A stretch of 64,000 nt of DNA, taken from assembly GCF_014649955.1 (NCBI RefSeq), contig NZ_BMUA01000016.1, positions 1-64,000 on the forward strand, given 5' to 3'. The notes under the pieces were generated by a model. The model was given only the letters and a program-made list of their open reading frames with translations, was not told where the DNA came from and ran no database searches. The position numbers were made by a program, and so were the translations under genes. This stretch comes from Streptomyces violascens. Its GTDB lineage: Bacteria; Actinomycetota; Actinomycetes; Streptomycetales; Streptomycetaceae. Of this stretch, positions 31,252-40,374 are shown piece by piece (the first letter of the stretch is position 1; every line of letters starts with the position of its first letter).

Positions 31252-31569
31252 CGAAATCAGCCAAGATCCTGGGTGCCTTTCGAGGAGAACGACGGCCGCG
31301 GCAAGGACCGCCCGGTGCTCGTCGTGGCCCGTGAGGCGGCCGGCACGCTGCTCGCGGTGCAGCTGTCCAGCAAGCGGCACGACCACGACCGCGAATGGGT
31401 GCCGATCGGTGTGGGTCCCTGGGACCGGGAGGGCCGCGAGTCCTGGGTGGACCTCGACCGCGTGCTGCGCCTGCACGAGCGGGGCATGCGCCGCGAGGCA
31501 TGCGCCCTGGACCTCCCCCGCTTCACCCTGGTCGCGAACCGGCTGCGCGAACGGTACGGCTGGCGCTGA
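31252..31569 (+). pseudogene. PemK/MazF-like gene, 5'-truncated
   Basis: The frame opens just after a TAG at 31249 and reads WVPFEENDGRGKDRPVLVV, then LLAVQLSSKRH and GPWDREGRESWVDLDRVL. This is the core of PemK/MazF-type endoribonuclease-fold proteins. The family normally has a further beta-strand and the G-D-(I/V)-(W/Y) start upstream of W-V-P-F; here no start codon precedes the core, except GTG at 31273 inside it. The gene was probably cut by integration of the element to its left. The 3' end overlaps the convergent PARG-like gene by 47 bases. Confidence 0.6.
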
Positions 31570-32422
31570 GGCCGTCCGGGGTGACCCCGACGCGCGGCTG
31601 TCGCTCGAACGCCGCCTCGAAGGCCCCCAGGGTGGCCTGATCCTTCGTCCGGTCCAGGACCGCGAAGGCGACCTCGTCGAAGTGGCCCGCGAACCGGCCG
31701 TCCCCGGTGAGGTGGTCGCGGAACGCCGCGGCCACCCGCCCCGGGTCGTTGCGGAACACCCCGCACCCCCAGGCCCCGAGCACCAGGCGCCGGTAGCCGT
31801 GCAGGGCCGCCGTCTCCAGGACGCGCCCGGCGCGCGCGTCGAGCGCGGGGCCGATGCGATGCGCCTCTTCGGGTGTGCGGGTCCTGATCACCCCGGCGTT
31901 CGGGGCGGGCGAGGTCAGGAATCCGGCGAGGTAGGGGTCGTCCAGGAGGCGGCCGCGGTCGTCACGGAACACCGGCACGCCGGGCGAGTGGATGACCCGG
32001 TCGGTGTAGAAGACGTCGCGGTCGCCACGGTGGTGGGCGTAGAAGTCCGGGGCGCGCAACAGTGTCGCGTACAGCGCCGACGAGCGGCAGAGCGCCTCCT
32101 CCTGGGCCTGGGCGCCGTTGAGGAATCCGCCGCCGGGGTTGCGCGCGGAGGCGAAGGTCAGGACCGCCACCGCCCCGGTGTCGCCCGTGGTCACCATCCG
32201 TCGCGCCGCGTCCAGGCTGCTCTCCCCCGTCACCTCGATGCGCGTCACGCGGTCCCGGTCGGGCGTGACGGCGAGCGGTTCCGGGCCGTGCAGGGTCGTA
32301 CCCGCGAGGGCGGCGGCCAGCGGCTGGGCGATCGACACGGTACGGCCGTTCTCGCTCGCGTATCGGCCGGTGTCCGTGATCTCCACCGTGTGGCGCGCGA
32401 TCCCGCGCAGTCGTGCACTCAT
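31523..32422 (-). CDS. TIGR02452 family protein (PARG-like macro domain)
   Basis: A 299-residue protein from ATG 32422, giving SARLRGIARHTVEITDTGRY. Residues about 85-110 contain NPGGGFLNGAQAQEEALCRS, which matches the PARG signature GGG-x(6-8)-QEE of bacterial-type poly(ADP-ribose) glycohydrolases. Later VIHSPGVPVFRDD and RRLVLGAWGCGVFRNDP complete the macro-domain fold. It probably removes ADP-ribose from proteins or nucleic acids in the cytoplasm. It is convergent with the truncated PemK-like gene and divergent from egtA. Confidence 0.8.
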   Translation of the reverse strand: MSARLRGIARHTVEITDTGRYASENGRTVSIAQPLAAALAGTTLHGPEPLAVTPDRDRVTRIEVTGESSLDAARRMVTTGDTGAVAVLTFASARNPGGGFLNGAQAQEEALCRSSALYATLLRAPDFYAHHRGDRDVFYTDRVIHSPGVPVFRDDRGRLLDDPYLAGFLTSPAPNAGVIRTRTPEEAHRIGPALDARAGRVLETAALHGYRRLVLGAWGCGVFRNDPGRVAAAFRDHLTGDGRFAGHFDEVAFAVLDRTKDQATLGAFEAAFERQPRVGVTPDGLSASRTVRAAGSRPG

Positions 32423-32558
32423 GGCACGCATCGTGAACGTCCGCGGAAGTTTGCCGCAATCGAATATCCGGCCCCGCAGGCGCCCTTGTGCGATGCGGCC
32501 GCGCAGACTTAGGTAGGACGGCATGTGTGTCCAATCTCCGGAAGGGGGGCAAGCGTCC

Positions 32559-33812
32559 ATGAACACCAGTGAGTTGACCGAGACAGAGGCCGACGACCTG
32601 CTGCGATGTATCTGCTTCAAGACGGGTCCGCCACGCACCGTCGGCGTGGAGCTGGAATGGCTCGTCCACGATCTGCACCACCCCCGGCTTCCCGTTCCGC
32701 ACGACCGTCTGGAAGCCGCCTACGCCGCCTTGCGCAATCTGTCGCTGCGGTCGCCGCTCACCGTCGAACCCGGCGGCCAGCTTGAGCTCAGCTCGCTGCC
32801 CGCCGCCTCCCTCATGGAGTGCATCTCCACCGTCTCCGCCGATCTGGCGGCGGTCCGCGCCGCCCTGAAAGAGCGCGGCCTCGCGCTCGTCGGTCTCGGC
32901 CAGGACCCCTGGCATCCCCCGCGCCGCATGCTGCGCCAGGCGCGGTACGACGCGATGGAGGCTCATCTCGACCGTACGGGGCCGGCCGGGCGGGCCATGA
33001 TGTGCTCCTCGGCCTCCGTCCAGGTCTGCATCGACGCCGGGTACGAGGAGCCCGGCCCGCTCGGCTTCGGGCGGCGCTGGCTGATGGCTCATCTGCTCGG
33101 CGCCGTGCTGGTTGCCGCGTTCGCCAACTCCCCCGTCAGGGAAGACAAGTTGACGGGGTGGCGGTCCACTCGGCAGGCCAACTGGAGCGACATCGATCCG
33201 GTGTGCGCCCTCGCCCCGCCGCTCGACGAGCCACCCCGCCAATCCTGGGCCGCGCATGTTCTGGACGCCCCGGTCATGTGCGTACGGGCCGAGGAGGGGC
33301 CGTGGTCGGCTCCGCCGGGGCTCACCTTCCGGCAGTGGCTGCGCACCGGCCTGCCGCGGCCGCCGACCCGCACCGATCTCGACTACCACCTGACCACCCT
33401 GTTCCCGCCGGTGCGGCCGCGCGGCCATCTGGAGCTGCGCATGATCGACGCGCAGCCCGGCGACGACGGGTGGACCGTGCCGCTCGCCGTGACCAGCGCG
33501 TTGTTCGACGACCCGGAGGCGGCGGAATTCGCCTACCGGACCGTCAAACCCCTTGCCGAGCGCGCCGGTTCACTGCCCGCCCCGCGCAACCCGCTCTGGC
33601 GGGCGGCCGCCCACGACGGGCTCGCCGACCCCGAGCTGCGCGAGGCCGCCACCGCGTGCTTCACCGCGGCGCTCGGCGCGCTCCCCCGCCTCGGCGCCTC
33701 CCCGGAGCTCCAGGACCGGGTGGCCGCCTTCAGCGACCGCTATGTCGTACGGGGCCGATGTCCGGCCGACGACACCCCCTCGCCCGTCCCACCGAAGGAC
33801 ATCCGCATATGA
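32559..33812 (+). CDS. egtA: Ergothioneine glutamate-cysteine ligase EgtA
   Basis: Makes gamma-glutamylcysteine, the sulfur donor substrate for EgtB. The 417-residue protein from ATG 32559 (GGAAGGGGGG upstream) has the GCS2-type fold: TVGVELEWLVHDL, TVEPGGQLELSS, MMCSSASVQVCIDAGY, and GHLELRMIDAQPGDDGW near the end. An earlier in-frame ATG at 32523 lacks a ribosome site. It is first in the egtABCD operon and overlaps egtB by ATGA. Confidence 0.9.
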   Translation: MNTSELTETEADDLLRCICFKTGPPRTVGVELEWLVHDLHHPRLPVPHDRLEAAYAALRNLSLRSPLTVEPGGQLELSSLPAASLMECISTVSADLAAVRAALKERGLALVGLGQDPWHPPRRMLRQARYDAMEAHLDRTGPAGRAMMCSSASVQVCIDAGYEEPGPLGFGRRWLMAHLLGAVLVAAFANSPVREDKLTGWRSTRQANWSDIDPVCALAPPLDEPPRQSWAAHVLDAPVMCVRAEEGPWSAPPGLTFRQWLRTGLPRPPTRTDLDYHLTTLFPPVRPRGHLELRMIDAQPGDDGWTVPLAVTSALFDDPEAAEFAYRTVKPLAERAGSLPAPRNPLWRAAAHDGLADPELREAATACFTAALGALPRLGASPELQDRVAAFSDRYVVRGRCPADDTPSPVPPKDIRI

Positions 33813-35110
33813 CCGACCCGGAGCTGCTCAGGGCCCGCGCCCTGACAGCGCTCACCGCTGCGCGCGCCCGCACCGGCGTGCTCACCTCCAGTGTCGACGA
33901 CCGTGAACTGACCGCGCAGCACTCGCCGTTGATGTCACCCCTCGTCTGGGACCTTGCGCACATCGGCAACCAGGAGGAGCAGTGGCTGCTGCGCGCCGTC
34001 GCCGGGCAGGACGCGATCCGGCCCGAGATCGACTCGCTGTACGACGCCTTCGAGCACCCGCGCGCCGCCCGCCCCGCCCTTCCGCTGCTCGCCCCCGCCG
34101 AGGCGCGCCGGTACGCCGCCGATGTGCGGGGCCGGGCGATCGACGTCCTGGAGCGCACCCCGTTGCGCGGCGAGCCGCTGACCGACGCCGCGTTCGCCTT
34201 CGGGATGATCGCGCAGCATGAACAGCAGCACGACGAGACCATGCTGATCACCCATCAGCTCCGCAGGGGTCCGGCCGCGCTCACCGCTCCCGAGCCGCCG
34301 TCCGGCACCACCGAGGGCCTGCCCACCGAAGTCCTGGTCCCCGGCGGCCCGTTCACCATGGGCACCTCCACGGAGCCGTGGGCGCTGGACAACGAGCGCC
34401 CCGCGCACCATCGCATCGTGCCCGCCTTCCACCTGGACACGACCCCGGTGACGTGCGGGGCGTACCTGCGCTTCATCGAGGACGGCGGCTACCGCGAGGA
34501 GCGCTGGTGGGAACCGGCCGGCTGGGCGATGGTCCGCGAACACGAGCTGAGCGCGCCGCTGTTCTGGCGGCACGAGGGCGGCGAGTGGCTGCGCAGGCGG
34601 TTCGGGGTGACCGAGCCGGTGCCGGTCGACGAGCCTGTCCTGCACGTCAGTTGGTACGAGGCGGACGCCTATGCGCGCTGGGCCGGGCGGCGGCTTCCGA
34701 CCGAGGAGGAGTGGGAGAAGGCGGCTCGCCACGACCCGGTCTCGGGCCGCTCGCTCCGCTACCCCTGGGGGGACGGCGATCCCACCCCGGCGCACGCCAA
34801 CCTCGGCCAGCGACACCTGCGCCCCGCACCCGTCGGCGCCTACCCGGAAGGCCAATCACCGCTCGGCATACGCCAGTTGATCGGCGACGTGTGGGAGTGG
34901 ACGTCGAGCGACTTCCTGCCCTACCCGGGCTTCGTGGCCTTCCCCTACCGCGAGTACTCGGAGGTCTTCTTCGGGCCCGGACACAAGGTGCTGCGCGGCG
35001 GGGCGTTCTCCGTGGACGAGGTGGCCTGCCGGGGCACCTTCCGCAACTGGGACCTTCCGGTGCGGCGCCAGATCTTCGCGGGCTTCCGCACGGCACGGGA
35101 TGCCGACTGA
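33809..35110 (+). CDS. egtB: Ergothioneine sulfoxide synthase EgtB
   Basis: An iron(II)- and oxygen-dependent enzyme that joins hercynine and gamma-glutamylcysteine. In the 433-residue protein the N-terminal DinB-like domain supplies the iron ligands: His51 (LAHIGNQEEQW) and His137/His141 (HEQQHDETM). The spacing is essentially that of mycobacterial EgtB. The C-terminal formylglycine-generating-enzyme domain shows PGGPFTMGTS, WWEPAGWAM, LPTEEEWEKAAR, GDVWEWTSSDF and KVLRGGAF. The start overlaps egtA and the stop overlaps egtC. Confidence 0.95.
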   Translation: MTDPELLRARALTALTAARARTGVLTSSVDDRELTAQHSPLMSPLVWDLAHIGNQEEQWLLRAVAGQDAIRPEIDSLYDAFEHPRAARPALPLLAPAEARRYAADVRGRAIDVLERTPLRGEPLTDAAFAFGMIAQHEQQHDETMLITHQLRRGPAALTAPEPPSGTTEGLPTEVLVPGGPFTMGTSTEPWALDNERPAHHRIVPAFHLDTTPVTCGAYLRFIEDGGYREERWWEPAGWAMVREHELSAPLFWRHEGGEWLRRRFGVTEPVPVDEPVLHVSWYEADAYARWAGRRLPTEEEWEKAARHDPVSGRSLRYPWGDGDPTPAHANLGQRHLRPAPVGAYPEGQSPLGIRQLIGDVWEWTSSDFLPYPGFVAFPYREYSEVFFGPGHKVLRGGAFSVDEVACRGTFRNWDLPVRRQIFAGFRTARDAD

Positions 35111-35862
35111 TGTGCCGTCATATCGCTTACACCGGGCCCATGTTGGGCCTCGTTGAGCTTCTCGTGCGGCCGCCGCACGGGCTCTACCGGCAGTCGTGGG
35201 CGCCGCGCCGCCAGCGTCACGGCACGGTCAACGCCGACGGTTTCGGCGTCGGCTGGTACGCGGACGGCGATCCGGTACCGGCCCGCTACCGGCGCACCGG
35301 TCCGATCTGGGCCGACCCGAACTTCGCGGACCTGGCCCGGGTGGTGCGTAGCGGAGCCGTGCTCGCGGCGATCCGGGACGCCACCGAGGCGGGTGCGGAC
35401 GGTGAGGCGGCGGCCGCGCCGTTCGCCGACGGGCGATGGCTGTTCAGCCACAACGGCGCCGTCAAGGGCTGGCCGCTCAGTGCGGCCCCGCTCGCCGACG
35501 CGCTGCCCGCACAGGCTCTGCTGCGCCTGGAGGCCCGCTGCGACGCGGCGTTCGTCTGGGCGCTGGTGCTGAGCCGGCTGACCAACGGCGACGAGGCCGG
35601 CCAGGCGATGGCCGACACCGTCACCGAGCTGGCCGCCGCGGCCCCGGGCTCACGTCTGAACCTGCTGCTCACCGACGGTGAGACGATCACCGCCACCGCC
35701 TGGGGCGACACCCTGTGGTATCTGCACTCCCCCGGCCGCTCCACCGTCGTCGCCTCCGAGCCGTACGACGACGACCCGTACTGGCGCGAGGTGCCCGACC
35801 GCACCCTGCTCGCCGCCACCCGCACCGATGTCCTGCTCACCCCCCTCAAGGAGCCCCAGTAG
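35110..35862 (+). CDS. egtC: Ergothioneine gamma-glutamyl hydrolase EgtC
   Basis: A class II (Ntn) glutamine amidotransferase-fold enzyme that removes the gamma-glutamyl group from the sulfoxide made by EgtB. The 250-residue protein starts MCRHIAYTG, so Cys2 becomes the N-terminal nucleophile. Further family elements are ADGFGVGWYADG, FSHNGAVKGW and LNLLLTDGETITAT. It is translationally coupled on both sides: ATG in the egtB stop, and its TAG shares a base with the GTG of egtD. Confidence 0.9.
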   Translation: MCRHIAYTGPMLGLVELLVRPPHGLYRQSWAPRRQRHGTVNADGFGVGWYADGDPVPARYRRTGPIWADPNFADLARVVRSGAVLAAIRDATEAGADGEAAAAPFADGRWLFSHNGAVKGWPLSAAPLADALPAQALLRLEARCDAAFVWALVLSRLTNGDEAGQAMADTVTELAAAAPGSRLNLLLTDGETITATAWGDTLWYLHSPGRSTVVASEPYDDDPYWREVPDRTLLAATRTDVLLTPLKEPQ

Positions 35863-36824
35863 TGCGCCCGTTCCAGTTGACCCGCACCCTGCCCGAGGAC
35901 GCCACCGGGGCCGCACTGCGCGCCGATGTGCTGCACGGGCTCACGGCGACACCCAAATCCCTTCCGCCCAAGTGGTTCTACGACGCGCGCGGCAGCGAGC
36001 TGTTCGAGGAGATCACCCGGATTCCCGACTACTACCCGACGCGGGCCGAGCGCGAGATCCTCGACCACCGCGCCGCCGAGATAGCGGCCGCGACCGGCGC
36101 GCACACCCTGGTCGAACTCGGCTCGGGATCCTCCGAGAAGACCCGGCTGCTCCTGGACACGCTGCCCGCGCCCCTGACGTACATACCGGTCGACGTGAGC
36201 GAGAGCGCGCTCGCCGGGGCGGCCGAGGGGCTGCTCGCCGACCACCCGGGCCTGCGGGTCCACGCGCTGATCGCGGACTTCACCCAGGTCCTCGAACTGC
36301 CCGAGGCTCCCGGCCCCCGCCTGGTGGCGTTCCTCGGCGGCACGATCGGCAATCTGCTGCCCGCCGAGCGCGCCGAATTCCTCACCTCCGTACGGAAGTT
36401 GATGACCCCCGGCGACTCGCTCCTCATCGGGACGGACCTGGTGAAGGAGGAGTCGGTCCTGGTCCGCGCGTACGACGATCCGACGGGGGTGACGGCGGCG
36501 TTCAACAAGAACGTGCTCAGCGTCATCGACCGGGAACTCGGCGCGGACTTCGATCCGGACGACTTCGACCATGTCGCGCTGTGGAACCGCGAGGAGGAGT
36601 GGATCGAGATGCGGCTGCGGGCCCGCCGCGACGTGACCGTGAAGATCCCCGAGCTGGACCTGGTGGTCTCCTTCGCGGCCGGCGAGGAGCTGCGCACCGA
36701 GGTGTCCGCGAAGTTCCGTGAGGCGGGCGTACGGGCCGAGCTGAGCGCCGCCGGGTTCGTGCCGTCTCGCTGGTGGACGGATGCGGCCGGACGCTTCGCG
36801 CTCTCGCTGGCGACCGCGGGCTGA
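35862..36824 (+). CDS. egtD: L-histidine N-alpha-methyltransferase EgtD
   Basis: Trimethylates histidine to hercynine using SAM, the first committed step of ergothioneine synthesis. The 320-residue protein from GTG 35862 opens RPFQLTRTLPEDATG. It has LPPKWFYDARGSELFEEIT, the SAM motif LVELGSGSSEKTRLLL, PVDVSESAL, GTIGNL and FNKNVL, all typical of EgtD. It is the last gene of the operon, followed by a bidirectional terminator. No egtE-type PLP lyase gene follows. Confidence 0.93.
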   Translation: MRPFQLTRTLPEDATGAALRADVLHGLTATPKSLPPKWFYDARGSELFEEITRIPDYYPTRAEREILDHRAAEIAAATGAHTLVELGSGSSEKTRLLLDTLPAPLTYIPVDVSESALAGAAEGLLADHPGLRVHALIADFTQVLELPEAPGPRLVAFLGGTIGNLLPAERAEFLTSVRKLMTPGDSLLIGTDLVKEESVLVRAYDDPTGVTAAFNKNVLSVIDRELGADFDPDDFDHVALWNREEEWIEMRLRARRDVTVKIPELDLVVSFAAGEELRTEVSAKFREAGVRAELSAAGFVPSRWWTDAAGRFALSLATAG

Positions 36825-36837
36825 GCAGCCGTGCGCG

Positions 36838-36861
36838 CCCCGTGGCGCTCATGCCACGGGG
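36838..36861. terminator. Bidirectional terminator after egtD
   Basis: CCCCGTGG (36838-36845) pairs perfectly with CCACGGGG (36854-36861). It lies between the convergent egtD and deazaflavin-reductase genes. Confidence 0.7.
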
Positions 36862-36878
36862 CCCGCACGCGGGCCCGG

Positions 36879-37325
36879 TCAGTGGCCGCCCGGTACAGGC
36901 TCCAGGACGAAGACGGGGATATCGCGGTCCGTCTTCTTCTGGTACTCCGCGTAGTCGGGGAACGCCGCGACGGCCCGCTTCCACCACTCGGCCTTCTCCT
37001 CGCCCGTCACCTCACGGGCCGTCATGTCCGTATGTACGGTGCCGTCCTGGAGCTCCACCCTGGGGTCGGCGACAACGTTGTAGTACCAGAGCGGATTGTT
37101 GGGAGCGCCGCCCAGCGAGGCGACCACCGCGTACCGGCCCTCGTGCTCGACCCGCATCAGGGGGGACTTGCGCAGCTTGCCGCTCTTGGCGCCCCGCGTC
37201 GTCAGCAAAATCACGGGCATGCCGTGCATCGTCATGCCCTCGGTGCCGCCGGACCGGTCGATGAGCTCGACCTGCTCGCGTACCCACTGGGCGGTGCTCG
37301 GCTCGTACTCGCCGTCGAGAGGCAT
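36879..37325 (-). CDS. Deazaflavin (F420)-dependent nitroreductase-family protein
   Basis: A 148-residue protein of the Ddn/DUF385 split beta-barrel family. It contains MPVILLTTRGAKSGKLRKSP, which is the phosphate- and F420-binding stretch, followed by YAVVASLGGAPNNPLWYYNV and WWKRAVAAFPDYAEYQ. Members use reduced F420 to reduce quinones or other electrophiles at the membrane surface. ATG at 37325. Physiological substrate unknown. Confidence 0.85.
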   Translation of the reverse strand: MPLDGEYEPSTAQWVREQVELIDRSGGTEGMTMHGMPVILLTTRGAKSGKLRKSPLMRVEHEGRYAVVASLGGAPNNPLWYYNVVADPRVELQDGTVHTDMTAREVTGEEKAEWWKRAVAAFPDYAEYQKKTDRDIPVFVLEPVPGGH

Positions 37326-37559
37326 GCTGGGGTCCCTTCGTCAGTCAACCTGCGGACCGGCCCGGCTTCGGCCGTCACCCGTACAACACCGGTGGCTCCC
37401 TGTGTCTTCCCTGCCGGGCAAGAACGGCCGGATCGGGACGTACGGGGCAGGAAGGCTGGATCCGGACGCTTGTTCGTGCCGGGGGCGGGCAGCGGGACCG
37501 GGTGTGCTTGTTCCGTATCGCACGATCTTCCGCAGACTCCCATCGAGGACGTGTGGCCG

Positions 37560-38048
37560 ATGACGACCCCATCCGTTTCCCGGACCACCCCGCAGCAGCC
37601 CCGAAGCCGTCCGCTGCCCGCCCGTTCGGCCTGGTCCGGCGTGCTCATCGGCGTGGGCATCGCCGCCTTCGTCGATGAGACGGTCTTCCACCAGCTCCTG
37701 CACTGGCACCACTTCTACGACCGCTCGACGCCGGGCGTCGGCCTGGTGTCGGACGGGCTCTTCCACGCCTTCGGCTGGTTCGCCGTGGTCATCGGCCTGT
37801 TCATGGTCGCCGATCTGCGCCACCGGGCGGGCCTGGTCGGGCGGGCGCAGGCCGGGGGCATCCTGACCGGCACGGGGGCGTTCCAGCTGTACGACGGCAC
37901 CGTCCAGCACAAGCTGATGAAGCTGCACCAGATCAGGTACCACGTCGATCTCGTCCCGTACGACCTGACGTGGAACATCCTCGCCGTGGTGTTCCTCGCG
38001 ATCGGAGTCACGCTGCTCCGTGCTGCCCGGCACATCAACAGCCGGTAA
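37560..38048 (+). CDS. DUF2243 membrane protein
   Basis: A 162-residue protein with four transmembrane segments (SGVLIGVGIAAFVDETVF, LFHAFGWFAVVIGLFMVA, GGILTGTGAFQLYDGTVQHK, DLTWNILAVVFLAIGVTLL). The histidine-rich first loop (HQLLHWHHFYD) and D-G-T-V-Q-H-K are DUF2243 hallmarks. The stop overlaps the start of the CtaG-like gene, so both are probably made together. The histidines suggest metal or heme contact in cytochrome oxidase biology, but no function is proven. Confidence 0.8.
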   Translation: MTTPSVSRTTPQQPRSRPLPARSAWSGVLIGVGIAAFVDETVFHQLLHWHHFYDRSTPGVGLVSDGLFHAFGWFAVVIGLFMVADLRHRAGLVGRAQAGGILTGTGAFQLYDGTVQHKLMKLHQIRYHVDLVPYDLTWNILAVVFLAIGVTLLRAARHINSR

Positions 38049-38890
38049 TGGTACGAGAGCTGATGGTCCATCAGCACGGCGGCGGGCAGCCGGGCGGGGC
38101 CGCTCTGCTCGCTGCCGCGTTCGCGCTGGGGGGTGGGGTCGCCTATCTGCTCGCGGCGGCGCGGCTGCGGCGGCGCGGGGACCGCTGGCCGTTCGTGCGG
38201 GACCTCTGTTTCGCGGCGGGCACGGCGGTCCTCGTGGCGGCGGTCCTCGTCACGCCGCCAGGCGGCCCGTTCACGGCCCATATGACCCAGCACGTGGCCA
38301 CGGGGATGGTGGCACCGCTGCTGCTCGTGCTCGCCCGGCCCATCACGCTGGCGCTGCGGTTTCTGCCGTCGGGCGGGCGGCGCCGTCTTCTGGCCGTTCT
38401 TCGCTCCCGGCCGGTCGGGGTGCTCGCGAACCCGCCGGTGGCCGCGCTGCTCGACGTGGGCGGGCTGTGGCTGCTCTACCGCACCCCGCTGTTCACCGCC
38501 GCACACGAACGGCCGTGGCTCATGGCCCTGGTCCACCTCCACGTCTTCGCGGCCGGGCTGCTGTTCTCGGCCGTCGTCTGCTCGCTCGATCCGCTGCCGC
38601 GCCGCCCCGGGGTGGTCCTCCGGTCGGCCGCGCTGATCGGCGCGGGCGGCGCGCACGCCGTCCTCGCCAAGACGCTGTACGCGACGCCGCCGCCCGGCAC
38701 CGGCCTGGCGCCGGGCGACCTCTCGGCCGCCGCCGAGCTCATGTACTACGGCGGCGACCTCGTCGAAATCGCCCTCGCGGCCGTCATCGGGCTCCAGTGG
38801 TACGCGGCCGGCGGCCGGCGCCTCGCGCGCGAGGGCCGCCGCACGGCGGGGACCGGGGAACCGCCCGCATCAGCCTCGTACGGTCAGTGA
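38048..38890 (+). CDS. CtaG-type cytochrome c oxidase assembly protein
   Basis: A 280-residue, about seven-helix membrane protein of the Caa3-type CtaG family. It shows the conserved histidine pairs of the family: FTAHMTQHVATGMVAPLLL, MALVHLHVFAAGLLF, and LMYYGGDLVEIALA near the end. It probably helps insert copper into heme-copper oxidase. It starts inside the DUF2243 stop (TAATG), and its 3' end overlaps the convergent ndh by 21 bases. Confidence 0.8.
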   Translation: MVRELMVHQHGGGQPGGAALLAAAFALGGGVAYLLAAARLRRRGDRWPFVRDLCFAAGTAVLVAAVLVTPPGGPFTAHMTQHVATGMVAPLLLVLARPITLALRFLPSGGRRRLLAVLRSRPVGVLANPPVAALLDVGGLWLLYRTPLFTAAHERPWLMALVHLHVFAAGLLFSAVVCSLDPLPRRPGVVLRSAALIGAGGAHAVLAKTLYATPPPGTGLAPGDLSAAAELMYYGGDLVEIALAAVIGLQWYAAGGRRLAREGRRTAGTGEPPASASYGQ

Positions 38891-40231
38891 AGCGGTGTGT
38901 GCGCGGACCTGGTCCGGGGTCATATAGGCGTCGGTGTACTCGAAGTCCTTGAGCGTGGCGGGCTTCTGGGCCTGGAAGCCGGTGCGGACGAAGTCGTCGC
39001 CGGCGAGCGCGTTCAGCATCCAGTTGGTCAGGACCCTGGTCTTGGCGACATTGGTGCGCAGCGCCGACCAGTGATAGCCGCGCGCCACCGCCTGGGCGGG
39101 CAGGCCGCGCAATTCGATGCCGAGCGGCTTGGAGACGGCGTCGTGGCCGCCGAGGTCGACCACGAGCCCGAGGTCCTTGTGGACGTACGGCTTCAGCGGC
39201 TGGTTGCGCAGCGCGGCGACGATGTTGTCGGCGAGCTTGGGGCCCTGGCGCATGGCGTGCTGCGCGGTGGGCGGGCAGAAGGCGCCTTCACCCTTGGCGA
39301 GGTCGGGCACGGCGGCTGCGTCGCCGAGCGCGAACACGCCGTCGAGGTCCGGCACGGTCATCTCGGGGGTGACCAGGAGCCGCCCGCGCTCCGTCTCCGC
39401 GTCCAGCGTGCCCACCAGCGGGCTCGCGGCCACGCCCGCCGTCCAGATGAGGGTGCGACACGGCAGGACACGGCCGTCGGTGAAGGTGACCTTGTCCACA
39501 CCGGCCTCGGCGACGGACACCCCGAGCGACACCTCGATGCCACGCTTCTGCAGGACCTCCAGGGCTGCCTTGCCGAGCTTGTCGCCGAGTTCAGGCATGA
39601 GCTTGGGGGCGATGTCGATGAGATGCCACTTGATCTGGCGCGGGTCCAGACGCGGGTAGCGCTTGAGTGCGGTCTGGGTGATCCGCTGGAGGCAGGCCGC
39701 GGTCTCGGTGCCCGCGTAGCCGCCGCCGACCACGACGAAGCACAGCCGGGAGGCCCGCTCGTCCTCGTCGTCGCTCGCGTCGGCCAGGTCGAGCTGGGAG
39801 ATGACGTGGTCGCGGATGTAGGCGGCCTCCGCGAGGGTCTTCATGCCGCGGGCGTGGTCGAGCAGCCCGGGGATGTCGAAGGTGCGGGTCACGCTGCCGG
39901 GGGCCAGAACGATGTAGTCGTACGGCTGGTCGAGTGTCTCGCCGGTGATCTTGCGGATGACGCAGATCTTCGCCTTGGGGTCCACGCCGATGGCGCCGCC
40001 CGGGATGATCCGCGTGCGGTGCTTGGCGCTGCGCCGCAGCGACACCGCCACCGACTGCGGGGTCAGGACCCCGGCCGCGACCTGTGGAAGCAGGGGCAGA
40101 TACAGCTGGTAGGAGAACGGGGTGACCAGGGAGATCTCCGCTTCTCCCGGTTGGAGGCGGCGTTCCAGGCGGCGTACGCATTCGACTCCTGCGAAGCCGG
40201 CGCCTACGACGAGAATCCTCGGTCGTGCCAC
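38870..40231 (-). CDS. ndh: Type II NADH dehydrogenase
   Basis: A single-subunit, non-proton-pumping NADH:menaquinone oxidoreductase at the membrane surface. The 453-residue protein from GTG 40231 has the FAD motif ILVVGAGFAGVECVRRL at the N-terminus and the NADH motif VVVGGGYAGTETAACL at about 165. GVFALGDAAAVP closes the FAD site and AQHAMRQG follows. The C-terminal region provides the membrane-anchoring amphipathic helices. AAAGGA precedes the start by about 10 bases. Confidence 0.9.
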   Translation of the reverse strand: MARPRILVVGAGFAGVECVRRLERRLQPGEAEISLVTPFSYQLYLPLLPQVAAGVLTPQSVAVSLRRSAKHRTRIIPGGAIGVDPKAKICVIRKITGETLDQPYDYIVLAPGSVTRTFDIPGLLDHARGMKTLAEAAYIRDHVISQLDLADASDDEDERASRLCFVVVGGGYAGTETAACLQRITQTALKRYPRLDPRQIKWHLIDIAPKLMPELGDKLGKAALEVLQKRGIEVSLGVSVAEAGVDKVTFTDGRVLPCRTLIWTAGVAASPLVGTLDAETERGRLLVTPEMTVPDLDGVFALGDAAAVPDLAKGEGAFCPPTAQHAMRQGPKLADNIVAALRNQPLKPYVHKDLGLVVDLGGHDAVSKPLGIELRGLPAQAVARGYHWSALRTNVAKTRVLTNWMLNALAGDDFVRTGFQAQKPATLKDFEYTDAYMTPDQVRAHTASLTVRG

Positions 40232-40374
40232 GGTGTGCGTCCTTTCCCTGGGACCTGCGAACGGGGACGAGAACTGGGCCGTCCACTGCCCGAGTGCCCC
40301 TGACCGGCGTTCGCCAACACCCCCATAGTGATCAACCGAGGGCGGCCGCACCACCGAATGCCGCAACCCGGCGA

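Noticed and set aside
30698..31272. tRNA gene as integration target at the right edge
   Set aside because: No cloverleaf, T-loop consensus or CCA end could be found. The truncated PemK-like gene better explains the boundary.
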